NCBI GenBank assembly: GCA_002077065.1 | Contig: NAJO01000010.1 | Span: forward strand, 310,001-374,000 | DNA: 64,000 bases | Direction of reading: 5' to 3' | Source of the DNA: Cryoendolithus antarcticus | Lineage: Eukaryota > Ascomycota > Dothideomycetes > Cladosporiales > Cladosporiaceae | Shown: positions 45,770-56,394 of the stretch, in pieces | Numbering within the stretch: position 1 is the stretch's first letter | Layout: every line of letters begins with the position of its first letter | Position numbers and translations under genes: made by a program | Notes under the pieces: generated by a model | Databases searched by the model: none | Told to the model about the DNA's origin: nothing | The model's input: only the letters and a program-made list of their open reading frames with translations

Positions 45770-47253
45770 TGGTCCGCTGGGGAGATGTGCTTGGCTGGGA
45801 TCGAGCTAGGAGCTGACTGATGTGGTAGCTCTCGTTGCTGATCTGGGGTTGGTCGGCTGATAGCTTGCTGAAATATTGATCCTTGATAGGGCGAAATCAA
45901 GAGGTTGTTGAACGGAGGAGCTGCGGTGAACGTCATACCACGGCACCTACCACGAGGCGGAGAATTTACTTTCGGCACGGTTTGTGAAGGCGGCGGTATG
46001 GCGTGTGGCGTGTCTTACACCAACGGCTCGCTTGCGCAATCCCTACAATGCTTCGCCATGGCATCGGACTCGAGACCTAAACTGCTCACAGCTTCACAAT
46101 TATCCACTATAACAAGGTCCGATTATTGCATAGCTAGAATCTAGACCACGCGTCTAGGTGCAGGCGTCATGTCTTGGTACTTCAGTACGAGCTTGACCGC
46201 GGAGTCGCAACGGTCAGATCGACGTCAGACACGATCACAGAGTGTTTGCGTCCGAGCGTTTTGTTGATGGACCCTGCCACTCCCAGTGGAATGGAACCTC
46301 CGCGTGAATGACTCGTACGAGATTCTCGCTCACATGTATTCCAACGGCTGTCATCAGTGCGGCGATGGGTGGAGGTAGCCAACAAGGCCGTATGCTGTTT
46401 CAGCTGTGAGAGCGGCGTGCCCAGATGAGAAGCCACAGAGCGATCCGAGGTCGAAATGTAGCTGTGCGATCTAGTCCATGTGCTTCTATACGAGCACACC
46501 CCTCGCCCAAGCGGCTGGCGCTGACGCCCATGCCGCAGATCGTTGCGCGGCGGCGATCCATTTGGCTTTCTTTTTTTGACTTCGGAGAAACTCTGCTCTC
46601 CAACTTGACGTACGCCAGAACAACCGGAAACGCAGTAGCCCTACAAATCCGTGAGACAGACTCTGCTCTCATCAGGCCACGAGTGGCATCTCGCAGTACG
46701 ATGACACACAGATGAGGAGCGGTACGTCTGCTCGCTTAGCGGATGCGGCTTGTCGATCTCAGCGGGAGAGCAGAGCTGGATCCAGGTGGGCATCCACACC
46801 CTAGACCACAAATCATTCGCGGGGCCTCAGTCACCACAGGCGGATGGCATTTCAATGCCTGTCATTACCATAGCAATCAAGATCTGTGTCAAGCCACATC
46901 CAGATTTGCAGCCACATCGACGTGTCACCGTCAAGGCGCCTCATCGGCGTGGGTCTAGCTCGAGAGTCGGGCCTGCACCGTCTCATCATGAACCAACGAA
47001 ACGGCGAGCATTGGGTGCTAGACCACGACGAGCTCGTGGCGGAAGCACTATGACGACGCAGCCGCGGGGGTATGAGGTCGCTCTTGCATGAGCTCGTGGC
47101 TACGAGGGCAATGACGTTCGTGTGCTTGCATGAACTCATATACTTTTCTCTGTTTGCTACTCATTCACTCTACCCTCATTCCCATCAATCCTCATACTTT
47201 CAACAACCCTCTATTCACCTTACCAACTCAATCCAACCCAAATAACAAGAACA
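45770..47253. promoter_or_regulatory. Divergent intergenic region between two module-sharing genes
   Basis: 1484 bp separating the starts of two related divergent genes. No open frame shows coding character. Just before 47254 there is a long C/A/T-rich, G-poor leader (about 47140-47253) ending in ACAAGAACAATGG. Such leaders are typical of highly expressed fungal genes. A T-run is present near 46566. Confidence 0.45.
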
Positions 47254-48275
47254 ATGGACTCCGCCAAGGCAGCCGTCAAAGATTTCATGTCCAAGTCTGG
47301 TCACCACGACACCACAGTTCACGAGAAGGTGGCTCCGGCCGTAGTTCACGAGACGGTGGAGCGCCAGAAGCGCGAGGAGGTCGTCTCCGCCATCGACAAG
47401 GAGGTTCACCAGGACCACTACCACACCTCCGTGCAGCCTGTGAAGGACCGTGAGGTGCTCCCCGAGCAGCACCACCACAACATCATCCCCGTCGAGCACC
47501 GCAGCTTTGAGCACGATGAGGCTGAGAAGGTGAAGGCGAAGCTTGCTGCCGAGCAGGCTCAGTTCCGCGACCACAAGCAGGTTGTCGAGGGCGGCACTCA
47601 GCGCTCAGTCGCTCCAGTCGTCGCTGGCGAGCACGTCCATCACCACGTTCACGAGACCATCCAGCCTGTTGTCGAGAAACGTACGTCGTTGTCAACCCTT
47701 CCCTCGATCGAGCATCTACTAACAACATCACAGAGACTATCGAGCCTCACGTCGTTCACACCACAGTCCCCATTCATGAGGTCCACCACAACGCCGCCCA
47801 GCACCACAGCGCGTCTGCCCTTCCCGCTGTCTCGATGTCCGACTTCAAGAAGCAGGGTGGTGTCCTCAGCGGCCGCGAGGAGCGTTACGACGGTTTTGAG
47901 GGTGAGCCACGCGCTATTGGCGGTGCGATTGGCAGCGCTACTGGCAGCCACGGCACCTCCGGCTCCGGTCTGACTGGCACGCATGGCACCACCGGCTCCG
48001 GTCTCACCGGTAGCCACGGCACCCACGACTCCAGTCTGACAGGAAACCACGGCACCACCAGCTCCGGCCTCACTGGCAACTCCGGCACCACCGGCTCCAG
48101 CCTCACGGGCGGCACCCACAGCGCCCACGACTCCACCACCCGTGGTAACCCCCTCGGCACTTCCACCTCCAACACTTCGTCCTCCACCGGCACTACCCAC
48201 AAGCCTTCTCTCATGGACAAGCTCAACCCCAAGGTTGATGCCAACGGTGATGGCAAGGCTGGGTTCATGAAGTGA
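47254..48275 (+). CDS. His-rich stress-type protein with HETV module and Gly/Ser/Thr repeats
   Basis: Exons 47254..47680 and 47734..48275 encode 322 residues. The N-terminal third carries the same module as the divergent neighbour: VHEKVAPAVVHETVERQ, then KEVHQDHYHTSV, then DREVLPEQHHH. A His-rich middle follows (HVHHHVHETIQPVVEK, joined across the intron to QTIEPHVVHTTVP). Then come five 11-residue repeats of the type TGSHGTSGSGL, and the conserved tail LMDKLNPKVDANGDGKAGFMK, which is widespread in ascomycetes and contains an EF-hand-like DxNxDG. Proteins of this kind have been described as abundant and as allergen- or stress-associated; the molecular role is unknown. The start context is strong and the leader long and pyrimidine-rich, suggesting high expression. 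Confidence 0.85.
47940..48104 (+). repeat. Five 33-nt tandem repeats inside a coding exon
   Basis: Five imperfect in-frame copies, each coding an 11-residue unit of the form TG(S/T/N)HGTxxSxL. Copies differ mainly at third positions, so the array is old enough to have diverged at the DNA level while keeping the protein pattern. Confidence 0.85.
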
Positions 48276-48770
48276 GCGGATCATCGAAAGGTAGTGCAGT
48301 GGTGTAGCGGCAGATTTGACACATCGTCGACACCGACTTACGATTGTATGATAGCGAGGAGTAATGGTATTGCCGCTGGGCAGTGGGGTTGACTCATACA
48401 GCCAATGAAAGCATGCTTTATCATCACACTTCACTCATGATTCCACCGATTCGTCGTCATGTATACATAGGTCATGTACGAGTTTGCCTCCATAGCACCA
48501 TCAAGTACATTGTCCGAACAAACATGAGCCGGTCGTGAGATACCTCACTAGCAAATGCGTCTTTGCGTCTCAACTCGAGATGGTGAAGCTGCCACAGGCT
48601 GGCTCTGAGTATCCTCACCATCGCCAGAATGTGAGAAGCTCGCGTTCGTTCGGGACACCTCACCTTACGCTCCGGCGAAGCAAGGTCCCGCCGTTGATGT
48701 ACACATTGGCACATTGGGAAAGGTGGAAGGTCCCAGATTCTCATCCGCGTCACTCTCCAACCAGGGTTTA
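48276..48770. other. Intergenic between convergent genes
   Basis: 495 bp between two stops. Open frames at 48535-48897 and 48472-48774 are not supported. It should contain both terminators. Confidence 0.4.
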
Positions 48771-50484
48771 TCATCCTAGGACCGATAGCTCTACACCGAT
48801 ATGCTCTCTGTGTCGCATACCGTCGCGCTGGATGAATCTCGCTCCATGGACTTGCAGCGGTTTCGAGAAGACCTCCTGTATGGTCTCCAGTGGTTGACCT
48901 TTGGTTTCGGGCATGTATAAGCCCAGTACGATCGTCGTGAATAAACTAAGCCCAGCGAACAGAAAGTACGCGCCGTAGGCTGAGTGATCGAGGAGGATTG
49001 GCGTGATGAGGGCGACAAATGCGTTGGTCAGCTGCAGACACGCGCATTAGTGGACGAATCTTGGGAAAGTGCCGACAAGCACAACTCACAAAGTTCAACC
49101 CCTGCGCCACGCTGTTCGACACACCCCTCGTACTCCCCGGCTGGATCTCAGAGGCGTAGATCTTGCCCACCATTGCCCACGTCGCCGAATAGCTCAGCGC
49201 AAACAAGAAGATGCTGACGATGACCACCCATCTCGCCGCACCTTCGGGCGTCACAACTTCAGCAGCGTACAAAGTGCCGACGATCAGCATGGTAGTTGTC
49301 AGTAGAACGCCGCCAGTAAGTACTGAGGCGCGGCGGCCGATGCGATCTGCGAGGAACATTGCTGGTATCGAGATGAGCACGATCAGGATAGCGGAGAGAC
49401 CGGAGGCCAGAAAGGACGCCGAGGACCTGGAGAGACCGGCTTGGGCAAAGAGGAGGGGGGCGTAGAAGAGGACGCCGTCTCTACTGTGATGTGAGCACAT
49501 AGTGTTTGCCAGCGTGCTGGTGAGATCAAGCTTTGGTACAACTTACATGCCACAAAGTTGGACCATACCCAAAATGAACTGTAGTCAGATGTCAGCAACT
49601 AATCATACTTTCGCCTGAGTACCTCGCACTTACCAACGCAAGCACCGTCCGCGCCCTGTATGGCTTCGAGAAGATCAGGCCGATCGATCTGAGAAACCCC
49701 ATCTGCTTCTGCACGTCCTCGTCCCGGAAGCTCAGAATGTCCTTCTCCGCCTCTGCCGCTTGGATTCCGAGTCTCGCGATAGATTTGGCAGCTTCGTCTC
49801 GTCGTCCGTTCGCCATCAGCCACCGGGGCGAGAGTGGGACGTAGAAGCAGCTCCCGGTGAGAATTGCAGCCACGACCGTTGACATGATAAATGGCGCTCG
49901 CCATGCCAGTGAACCGGACATGCGGACAGTGCCATAACAGGTGAAGTAACCACAGGGAAGTCCAACAGCTGTAGCAAGTTGAAGCAAGGACGCAAGTGTA
50001 CCGCGGCTTTTAGATGGAGCAATCTCGCAGACGTACACGTTCAGTAAGCCAAGGTATATCCCCTCAGCCAGCCCTGCCACAAGTCGACCTGCGATGAACT
50101 GGCCAAGAGACAGTGCTGATGCCTGTAGAATAGATCCCACAGCGAACGCAGCGGCGCCGGCAGCAATGATCCGTGGGTGGCCATACTTGTTGGCGAGCTG
50201 TCCTGCAAAGGGCGATGAGAATGCCCCGCCGAACAAGATGATTGAGATTGTCAGTCCGATGATGGTTGGAGGTTGGGGTCCCATTACCTCGACGAATTGA
50301 GGCATGACTGTCACGGCTCTGCTCGTGGGTCAGTGCGAGGCCATGCCCAGGTGATCAATGCTGCAGATGCTGCTCACCCAATTGAGCCAGTGTCGAAGCC
50401 ATTAAGCCAGCATCCTAAGCTGAGGAGAATCGAAGCTGTTGTGTAGCCCGCGGGCTTCAATCTTTGGAACGTGGAAGAGCCCAT
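48771..50484 (-). CDS. MFS sugar transporter
   Basis: Twelve-helix sugar porter of the major facilitator superfamily, plasma membrane. Five exons: 50484..50378, 50318..49634, 49578..49547, 49483..49090 and 49031..48771, in total 492 residues. All junctions keep the frame. Family marks: GCWLNGFDTGSIG at the first junction, NKYGHPR loop, GRLVAGLAEG, YVCEIAPSKSRG, the rebuilt VQLCGIRDGVLFYAPLLF, ADRIGRR, YASEIQPGSTRG and the PETKG motif (MPETKGQPLE) after the last helix. The 32-nt third exon is unusually small but is needed to rebuild the helix-7 segment. Substrate (hexose, disaccharide or other) cannot be read from the sequence. Confidence 0.9.
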
Positions 50485-53400
50485 AATTGAAATCGTTGCG
50501 ATCTACCAAAAAGGAGATATCGAGCCTGTACTTATCTGCAGTCTACTACTTCTGTATTCAGCGTCGACGATCAGTGTGCCTGCCACCGCTGCTACCTCCG
50601 TACCCTGCGCGGTCTCACCACCGTAGTAGTAGATGAAGCAGGACACCGAGAGTCGGTGTTCGGACTCGAACTTCGACAACGGATCTGTCAGAACGCTTGG
50701 GTATGTTTGGGCATGCAATTTTGGACTCGTCGTGGTTGATTATCTGAATACACGATCGAATGCTCTTTATCTCTGTGGTTCGCTCCTGCCGCTGGAAGCG
50801 TAACTTGTGCGTCGTTCTTGTCATTCGCAGAACATGCAGCGGCTAGATATGAATGCTAGGCACCCTTGAAATTGTGGTACTACCTCGTTGCGCCTTCGCT
50901 TCTTCGCAAGTCTAAAGCCGTCTTGCTTTCATCGTACACATCTAATCAAGCTCTAGGAAGTGATATTAGCTAGGACCGCAATTCTCGGCTTCGTTACGGG
51001 CGACCTATATACGAGAGCGGAGACCGTAGCGTGCTACTGCTCTGGCCAAGTCTACGAGAGTAAGAAGTACATATCGTAGATAATGCAATATTGGAAAGAT
51101 TCTTTATAATTCTGCAAAATGCGTATTGAGCTCGCATTATGCATTTTGACATGGTTCCGTCCAAGGCAACCGCGTTGTTTATGCTATAAGCACACCGAGA
51201 ACAGATTAAATCATAGAGTAGGTCTTTCTGATATTGCTAGCGCACCTAGTGGATGCCGCGGTGGCTCGCGCGATCTCACTGTCGATGCGACCGGTCGAGA
51301 TACGGTCTTAGATGACGGATGGATGCAGTCTCCTATACTAGTAGCCTGCTTGTGGATGCTGCAGCGACAACTTCACCCCTCCACGAGGTCGATCTCCTCG
51401 CACTTGTACATGTCTCCCCGCTAATATGTCAAATCTCTTCCTATGATAAAGGTAAGAGCTTTTATACAACAGACAACCGGGTAGCGAGCTAGCGATCCAT
51501 TCAATTTATGAATCACTTGCCCGAGAAACGTTGTTCCATGTTACGCAACGAAAGCAAGCCGGGAAACCAGATTTGTAACCCTAGATGTCGAGCGCTCTGC
51601 GATGTTCGTACGGTCACCGCTATCGGCTAAAGGTGTAGTCGTCCAATATGCTACGAAGCATAGGTCGGTAAGGGTAAATACAATGCTACGGACGTTACTC
51701 AGAAGCGCGTTTCTGTTTTGTGGTTGCATGCCAATTCTTATCATCGAAATCTGAGAATTTCTGGCGCGCTTCAGCGGCGGCTTAGATCCAAAATGAAACT
51801 ATGTTAGTGGTCGTTGCAAGGTGTCGTTGGAGAAGGTTACTGCCTAGCCTGAGACGTGGACGCTAAGAGCGCATGTCGATATGATCGTAGCTGCAATCGA
51901 TCAGTGCCGAGCCCTGGCTGATAGCGTTGGAGTGTACATATTTTCCGCCTTGCGGATCTATGCGTTATACACCGAGGATATTGTCGCCGTACGTACACGG
52001 CCGGCTTCTGTCTCATTACGCCGCTCTGTCAGGTCAGGGCGTGACCACGCGGCAACTACTCAGCCGTTTCCACCGGTGTACCGTCGATCCATTGGTAACA
52101 CGCCTATAGGGTGCCTGATGATGCTATATGCTTCACAGGTTCATCTTTGATGTCGGTTACGACACCTGTCTCTGACGCTGTTTGCACATCTGCTCTTCTG
52201 ACTACGTCTTTGAGCGTCGCTCTCACTTCGGGCTTCGAGGGCAGGCGTTGCAGCTGGAGAGAATCGGGTGCGCTGGTGCCATTGCGTTGCATACGAGGTT
52301 TAGTCTCCAGTGATTTTCGCCAGGTCTTCAGGGCGGCATATCGCAATTGCCTCTACGAGGACCTCTACGAGGACCTCTACGAGGAAGCTTACGTGGTCGA
52401 TAGTCAAAGGACCCTGCGAGCCGCAGGAGAATCTCATCGCCGTATGCTCAATATTGTATCGTGGGCTTCATGCCTTCTCTGGACCTTGATGTCGAGACCT
52501 ACACACATGTAGTAGTCGCGCTAAGGCTGGCTCTGGGGATCCTGTGATGCTGAAACACAAACCAGTGGCTCGGCGTCATATAACAGTAATGTGTGGCGAC
52601 CAGCCATGGCTCGATTGAAGACTGGCTGATCAAAGTGCTGAACGCAGATCGGTTCTTCGACGTAGCTGGGTGATGTAGTAGGAGAGCGTGCATTGCGGTC
52701 AATCCACCCGGGCTTGTATGGCTCTGTGACGCAAGGAAAATGTCGATATCAGAAAACAGATGACGAAAATTTATCTGTAGCTCTTCAGATCGACCTACAT
52801 TCAGGTGTCTCTTGTTCGCATGCAAGGAATTGAGCAGCAGCCGCAGCGCAGCTGTATCCACTATCCAGGCAGCATTAACAAGCGAAAGGTGCCGAGCCTC
52901 TAAGCAAGCTGGCCCTCGGAGAGAAAGACAGCGACACGGGTAATGGCATCACGGCAGTGTACTGAAGTAAGATCGCCGAGCAGAGAGAGCGGTCCAATCG
53001 CCCACAGGGGTTGCCCGTCTACCATGCGGGAACATATAACGCCGCGGCGTTGCACCGGGCGATGAACAGCATGGCACCACCATAGTAGCGGGCGCGGACG
53101 CTCGTCAACCAGTCGAAGAGCGGGCGATCTAGGAAAGCATAGTCAGTAGTATGTGGAAGTCTTCGAGGTGAGACTAAGGTTCACTTTGCAAGGTTCCATG
53201 ACAGGAACTTACTCCTGCCGTAGCGAGCTCAGGCGCTGATGCTTATCGCACGTTCGGAATTCCGCACGACCTTCCAAGCTGAAGTCAGATGGACAATAAC
53301 AGCAAGTGTTCCGGTCAAAGCCAGCCCAGCAAGCATGGTGCGATAGCCGAATCTTCGAGCAACGTGAAAGCGAAGTGGCATCGGCAGATAGGTCGGCCGT

Positions 53401-55484
53401 GAAGCTGGAGAATGTCATCTTGAAGAACATTGGAGCGTCCAGGGCAAAGAGACTGAGCGGCGTGCAAGCGGCGGAGCGCAAGTAGATTGAGTCAGTAAGT
53501 TAGGCTTCATCTTCGTCGATCTTTGACAGAGCGTTTCAATTACCACCGGCCGATGAGCTAGATGTTGTTACTACGTCGGACAAGAGATTTCGATTTTGCA
53601 GTGCCGAGCCAGTCCCGCAAGGTCCTTGCGACATGAGGGTAATCTCGAACGCCAGGAACGACCAAGATGCCATGGACTTGAGACTGATCTAGGCGGGCAG
53701 CCCTGTGGTCAGCTTAGTGCTGCTTGCCCTGCAGCCCTGCACCCTGTTCCCGCAGCATTCGTCGTACATCTGGCTTGACCGGAAATGTATGTTGCCCTGC
53801 AAGCGATAATCCTCCGACCATGCGCAACCGTCAAAGTGCCACCAACGGTCAGATCACAAGAGTTGGTATTGCCCTTCTCTTGCCAGTCGCAAATCTGGGT
53901 ATTGCAGTATCTGCAGGACGGTGAAGACCATAGGCTCCTACGATTGTCGAATCGTGGCCGGATCGTCATCTGTGAGGCTTTACAGATCTCATGGTTGACT
54001 TGCTGCCGGCAGAACGCGGTCGCTGGTCGATAGCTTCCACGTGCGGCTACAGGGGAGACATGATGCCCTCGTCGCGTGCGCTTGACTCTAGAAATGCAGC
54101 GTGATCGCTACCATGCATGGTCAGTGACACGCAGTGCGCCTTCCACTCGACCTCATTCGCATGTTGCTGGTCTTCCAGTGATGTGCGCCGCCTACCGAAG
54201 GGTTTCGCGGTGGACGCACTCCTTGCATGTAGTCGACTGCGTCGGTGGCTGTGTCAGTACGCCCATCGGGAGTGGGTCTGGAGTGAGTGGTGACCCTGGC
54301 AGGCGCCGGGGGAGGTAGTCCGGGTCATGGCGCTGGGTCGCGGATGTGTCTAGAGCAAAGTAGCAACACCTCCCTTGTTCGTCGCAGCACTTCGGCTCGA
54401 TCCGATCCACCTTGCGTGCAGCATGTCGCCACCACACTTCATTGCTAAGATGAAGCTGCCGTCTGCCGAGCTGTGACCTGTCGCTTAGGTCTTTGTTCAC
54501 GGCTCATTGGTAGCTTATACTAGACTTGTCGTAGGATCGACGGTGTCTCGGCAGGCCCGATCTCATGCAAGCAGCAGCTTCGCGGAAGCGGACTCTCGTC
54601 CGTGCAACAAGCTTCGCGAATCTTCTACTCCATCTGAGGGATCAGCGTGATGGAATGATGTCTGGAATGGCCAGTACTTGCCCACATAGGAGCAGTATGT
54701 CACTTTGTTCACCGCATATTTTTTCTCCATGCTTTCCGTCTTCATTGCTTCTCAGCGAGCCGTGTATGTAATCGAGCCATCGTCAGTCTATCAGATGAGG
54801 AACGGAACGTGTGAGGTTAGCGAATATCGGGGTCTCAAAGCCTAGACAGCATCGTCGATGTCTTCGGACCTGCATGTAGATCTGCAAAGTCGTTCACGAT
54901 TGCGATACCCTACAGCGGCCTTGATGACCGTCTCCGCCGTGAGAGCCTCGATCAGTCGAGGGGCATCTCAAACACCCTGCCCGTTGCCGAAATATATTAC
55001 TACCCATCGCCGGCACCACTGCCGTCCACTATGCCGCCACTGCACATCCTCTGGTCCAGAACATACTCCACGCGACTAATGTATGTCGAGCGATACGCCG
55101 CATCGCCATACTGGTGGGATCGAGTATCCGGGTCGTTCTGCGGCGCGTCATCACCGATCCCATCTTGCTGAGGTCCCACACGTTTGGCAGGGCCGTCGAA
55201 CAACGATCACCGGAGTTGACGCCGCAACGTTCAATCTGCGGTGGCAAGTCGTGTAGTGCGGGCAAACGTGATCGCAGCAACACCTGCCTGCCACCAATAC
55301 CGACAACACTACCACGTGAAGCCGCATAGCCATCGTACGACAGACTGTGAAGTGCCAGGTCAACGAGAAGGATGCCGGCAGAGCTCTTGTGTGTCCTGAC
55401 AAAGCTGCGATCTCTGGAGCCGCAGAGCCGCCTAACAATAGTAAACTGCTACGTGCTTCGAAGCTTGGCCGATCCCGGTGCACG
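50485..55484. other. Gene-poor region of 5 kb
   Basis: I find no gene I can support. The stretch is less GC-rich in places (for example 51050-51130) and open frames are short. Weak candidates are a minus-strand frame at 52499-52861 and plus-strand frames near 52111-52512 and 55114-55329; none shows a known motif or a convincing splice structure. No intact transposase, reverse transcriptase or terminal repeat was found by eye. It may be decayed accessory DNA. Confidence 0.5.
52351..52386 (+). repeat. Three copies of a 12-nt tandem repeat
   Basis: CTCTACGAGGAC occurs three times in a row (the last copy ends in A). It lies in the gene-poor stretch, inside an unsupported open frame where it would read LYED repeats. 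Confidence 0.8.
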
Positions 55485-56394
55485 ATGAGTGACAGCCGCG
55501 CGGTCGATGTCGCTTCATGGACCGATGGTGAAGCGTCTAGCACTGTAGACGCTCTGCACGAAGACGAGTCAGCTGGGAACAAGAAACGACGCCATCAAGG
55601 GAAGCAAGCCTGCCAGCAATGTCGCCGGCGCAAGATCAAAGTGATACTCACCTCGTTTCACCCTCACTGCCTGCAACACGCTGACAGCGATGCATCAGTG
55701 CGATGAAACCCGGCCAAAGTGCAAGTCCTGTGGCAAGGCTAAACTGCCCTGCCAGTATGAATTACCCGCCGGCCAGACGCGACAGCAGGCGCTTGTCGAG
55801 AATCAATCCAAGATTCAGCATGAGCTCGAAGCGCATGCATCCCTAATCAGCACCCTGCGCACGCTCCCGACTGATGCTGCAAATGAAGTGCTAAGTCGAC
55901 TCCGGGAGGGGCAGTACGATGGCATCCTCGTCGGCAGACCCGCATCCCTGGATGGTACCGAAGTCCAGCAGATAAGCTACCCATGGGAGTACCCCATCGA
56001 CAACGCCGAAGATGATGCTTCCGGAGAGGAGGAAGAAGAAGAGGCATGCTCCGATAACGCAGCCTCTCTTCCTCATAGCTATACACAGTCCGTCGGCCAG
56101 AGCATGGAACTCTCCTCATCCCAGCAGAGTCGCCAGATGAGTAACATGCCATTTGCAGCAATGCCGCAGATGGATCCAAGTCTTCCGTATCCTGGATACT
56201 ACGCCCCTTACATGGCTTATCAGAACCCAGCTGTGGGACAGCAGACTTTCGAAATGGGTATGCCGAGCGAGCAGCTCCACCAGGGCCAGATGAATATGTC
56301 CCAGCAGGCCACGCAGCAATTCCACATGGGTCCACCAGTCGAGGATAATCGCAGTCTGACTGACCAGCGTCCGAAGAGGGCTCCTCACCGCTGA
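55485..56394 (+). CDS. Short Zn2Cys6 transcription factor
   Basis: Exons 55485..55640 and 55699..56394 join in phase 0 and encode 283 residues. The junction rebuilds a complete Gal4-type zinc cluster: Cys at 43, 46, 53, 60, 63 and 70 (C-x2-C-x6-C-x6-C-x2-C-x6-C), preceded by a basic KKRRHQGK. A short coiled-coil-like segment follows (QALVENQSKIQHELEAHASL), then an acidic run (Glu-rich, about 163-172), then a Gln/Met/Pro-rich tail that looks like an activation domain. The fungal middle-homology domain is absent and the protein is far shorter than most family members. It is the only clear gene in an 8.7-kb gene-poor stretch. Targets are unknown. A longer model with further 3' exons is possible. 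Confidence 0.82.

Noticed and set aside
45902..46144. 79-residue plus-strand frame in the divergent spacer
   Set aside because: It overlaps the presumed promoter and has no recognisable feature.
52111..52512. 133-residue open frame containing the 12-nt repeat
   Set aside because: No motif, unusual composition, and no neighbouring splice structure; probably chance.
50485..55484. Search for an intact transposon or terminal repeats in the gene-poor block
   Set aside because: No transposase, reverse transcriptase or matching terminal repeats could be recognised by eye.
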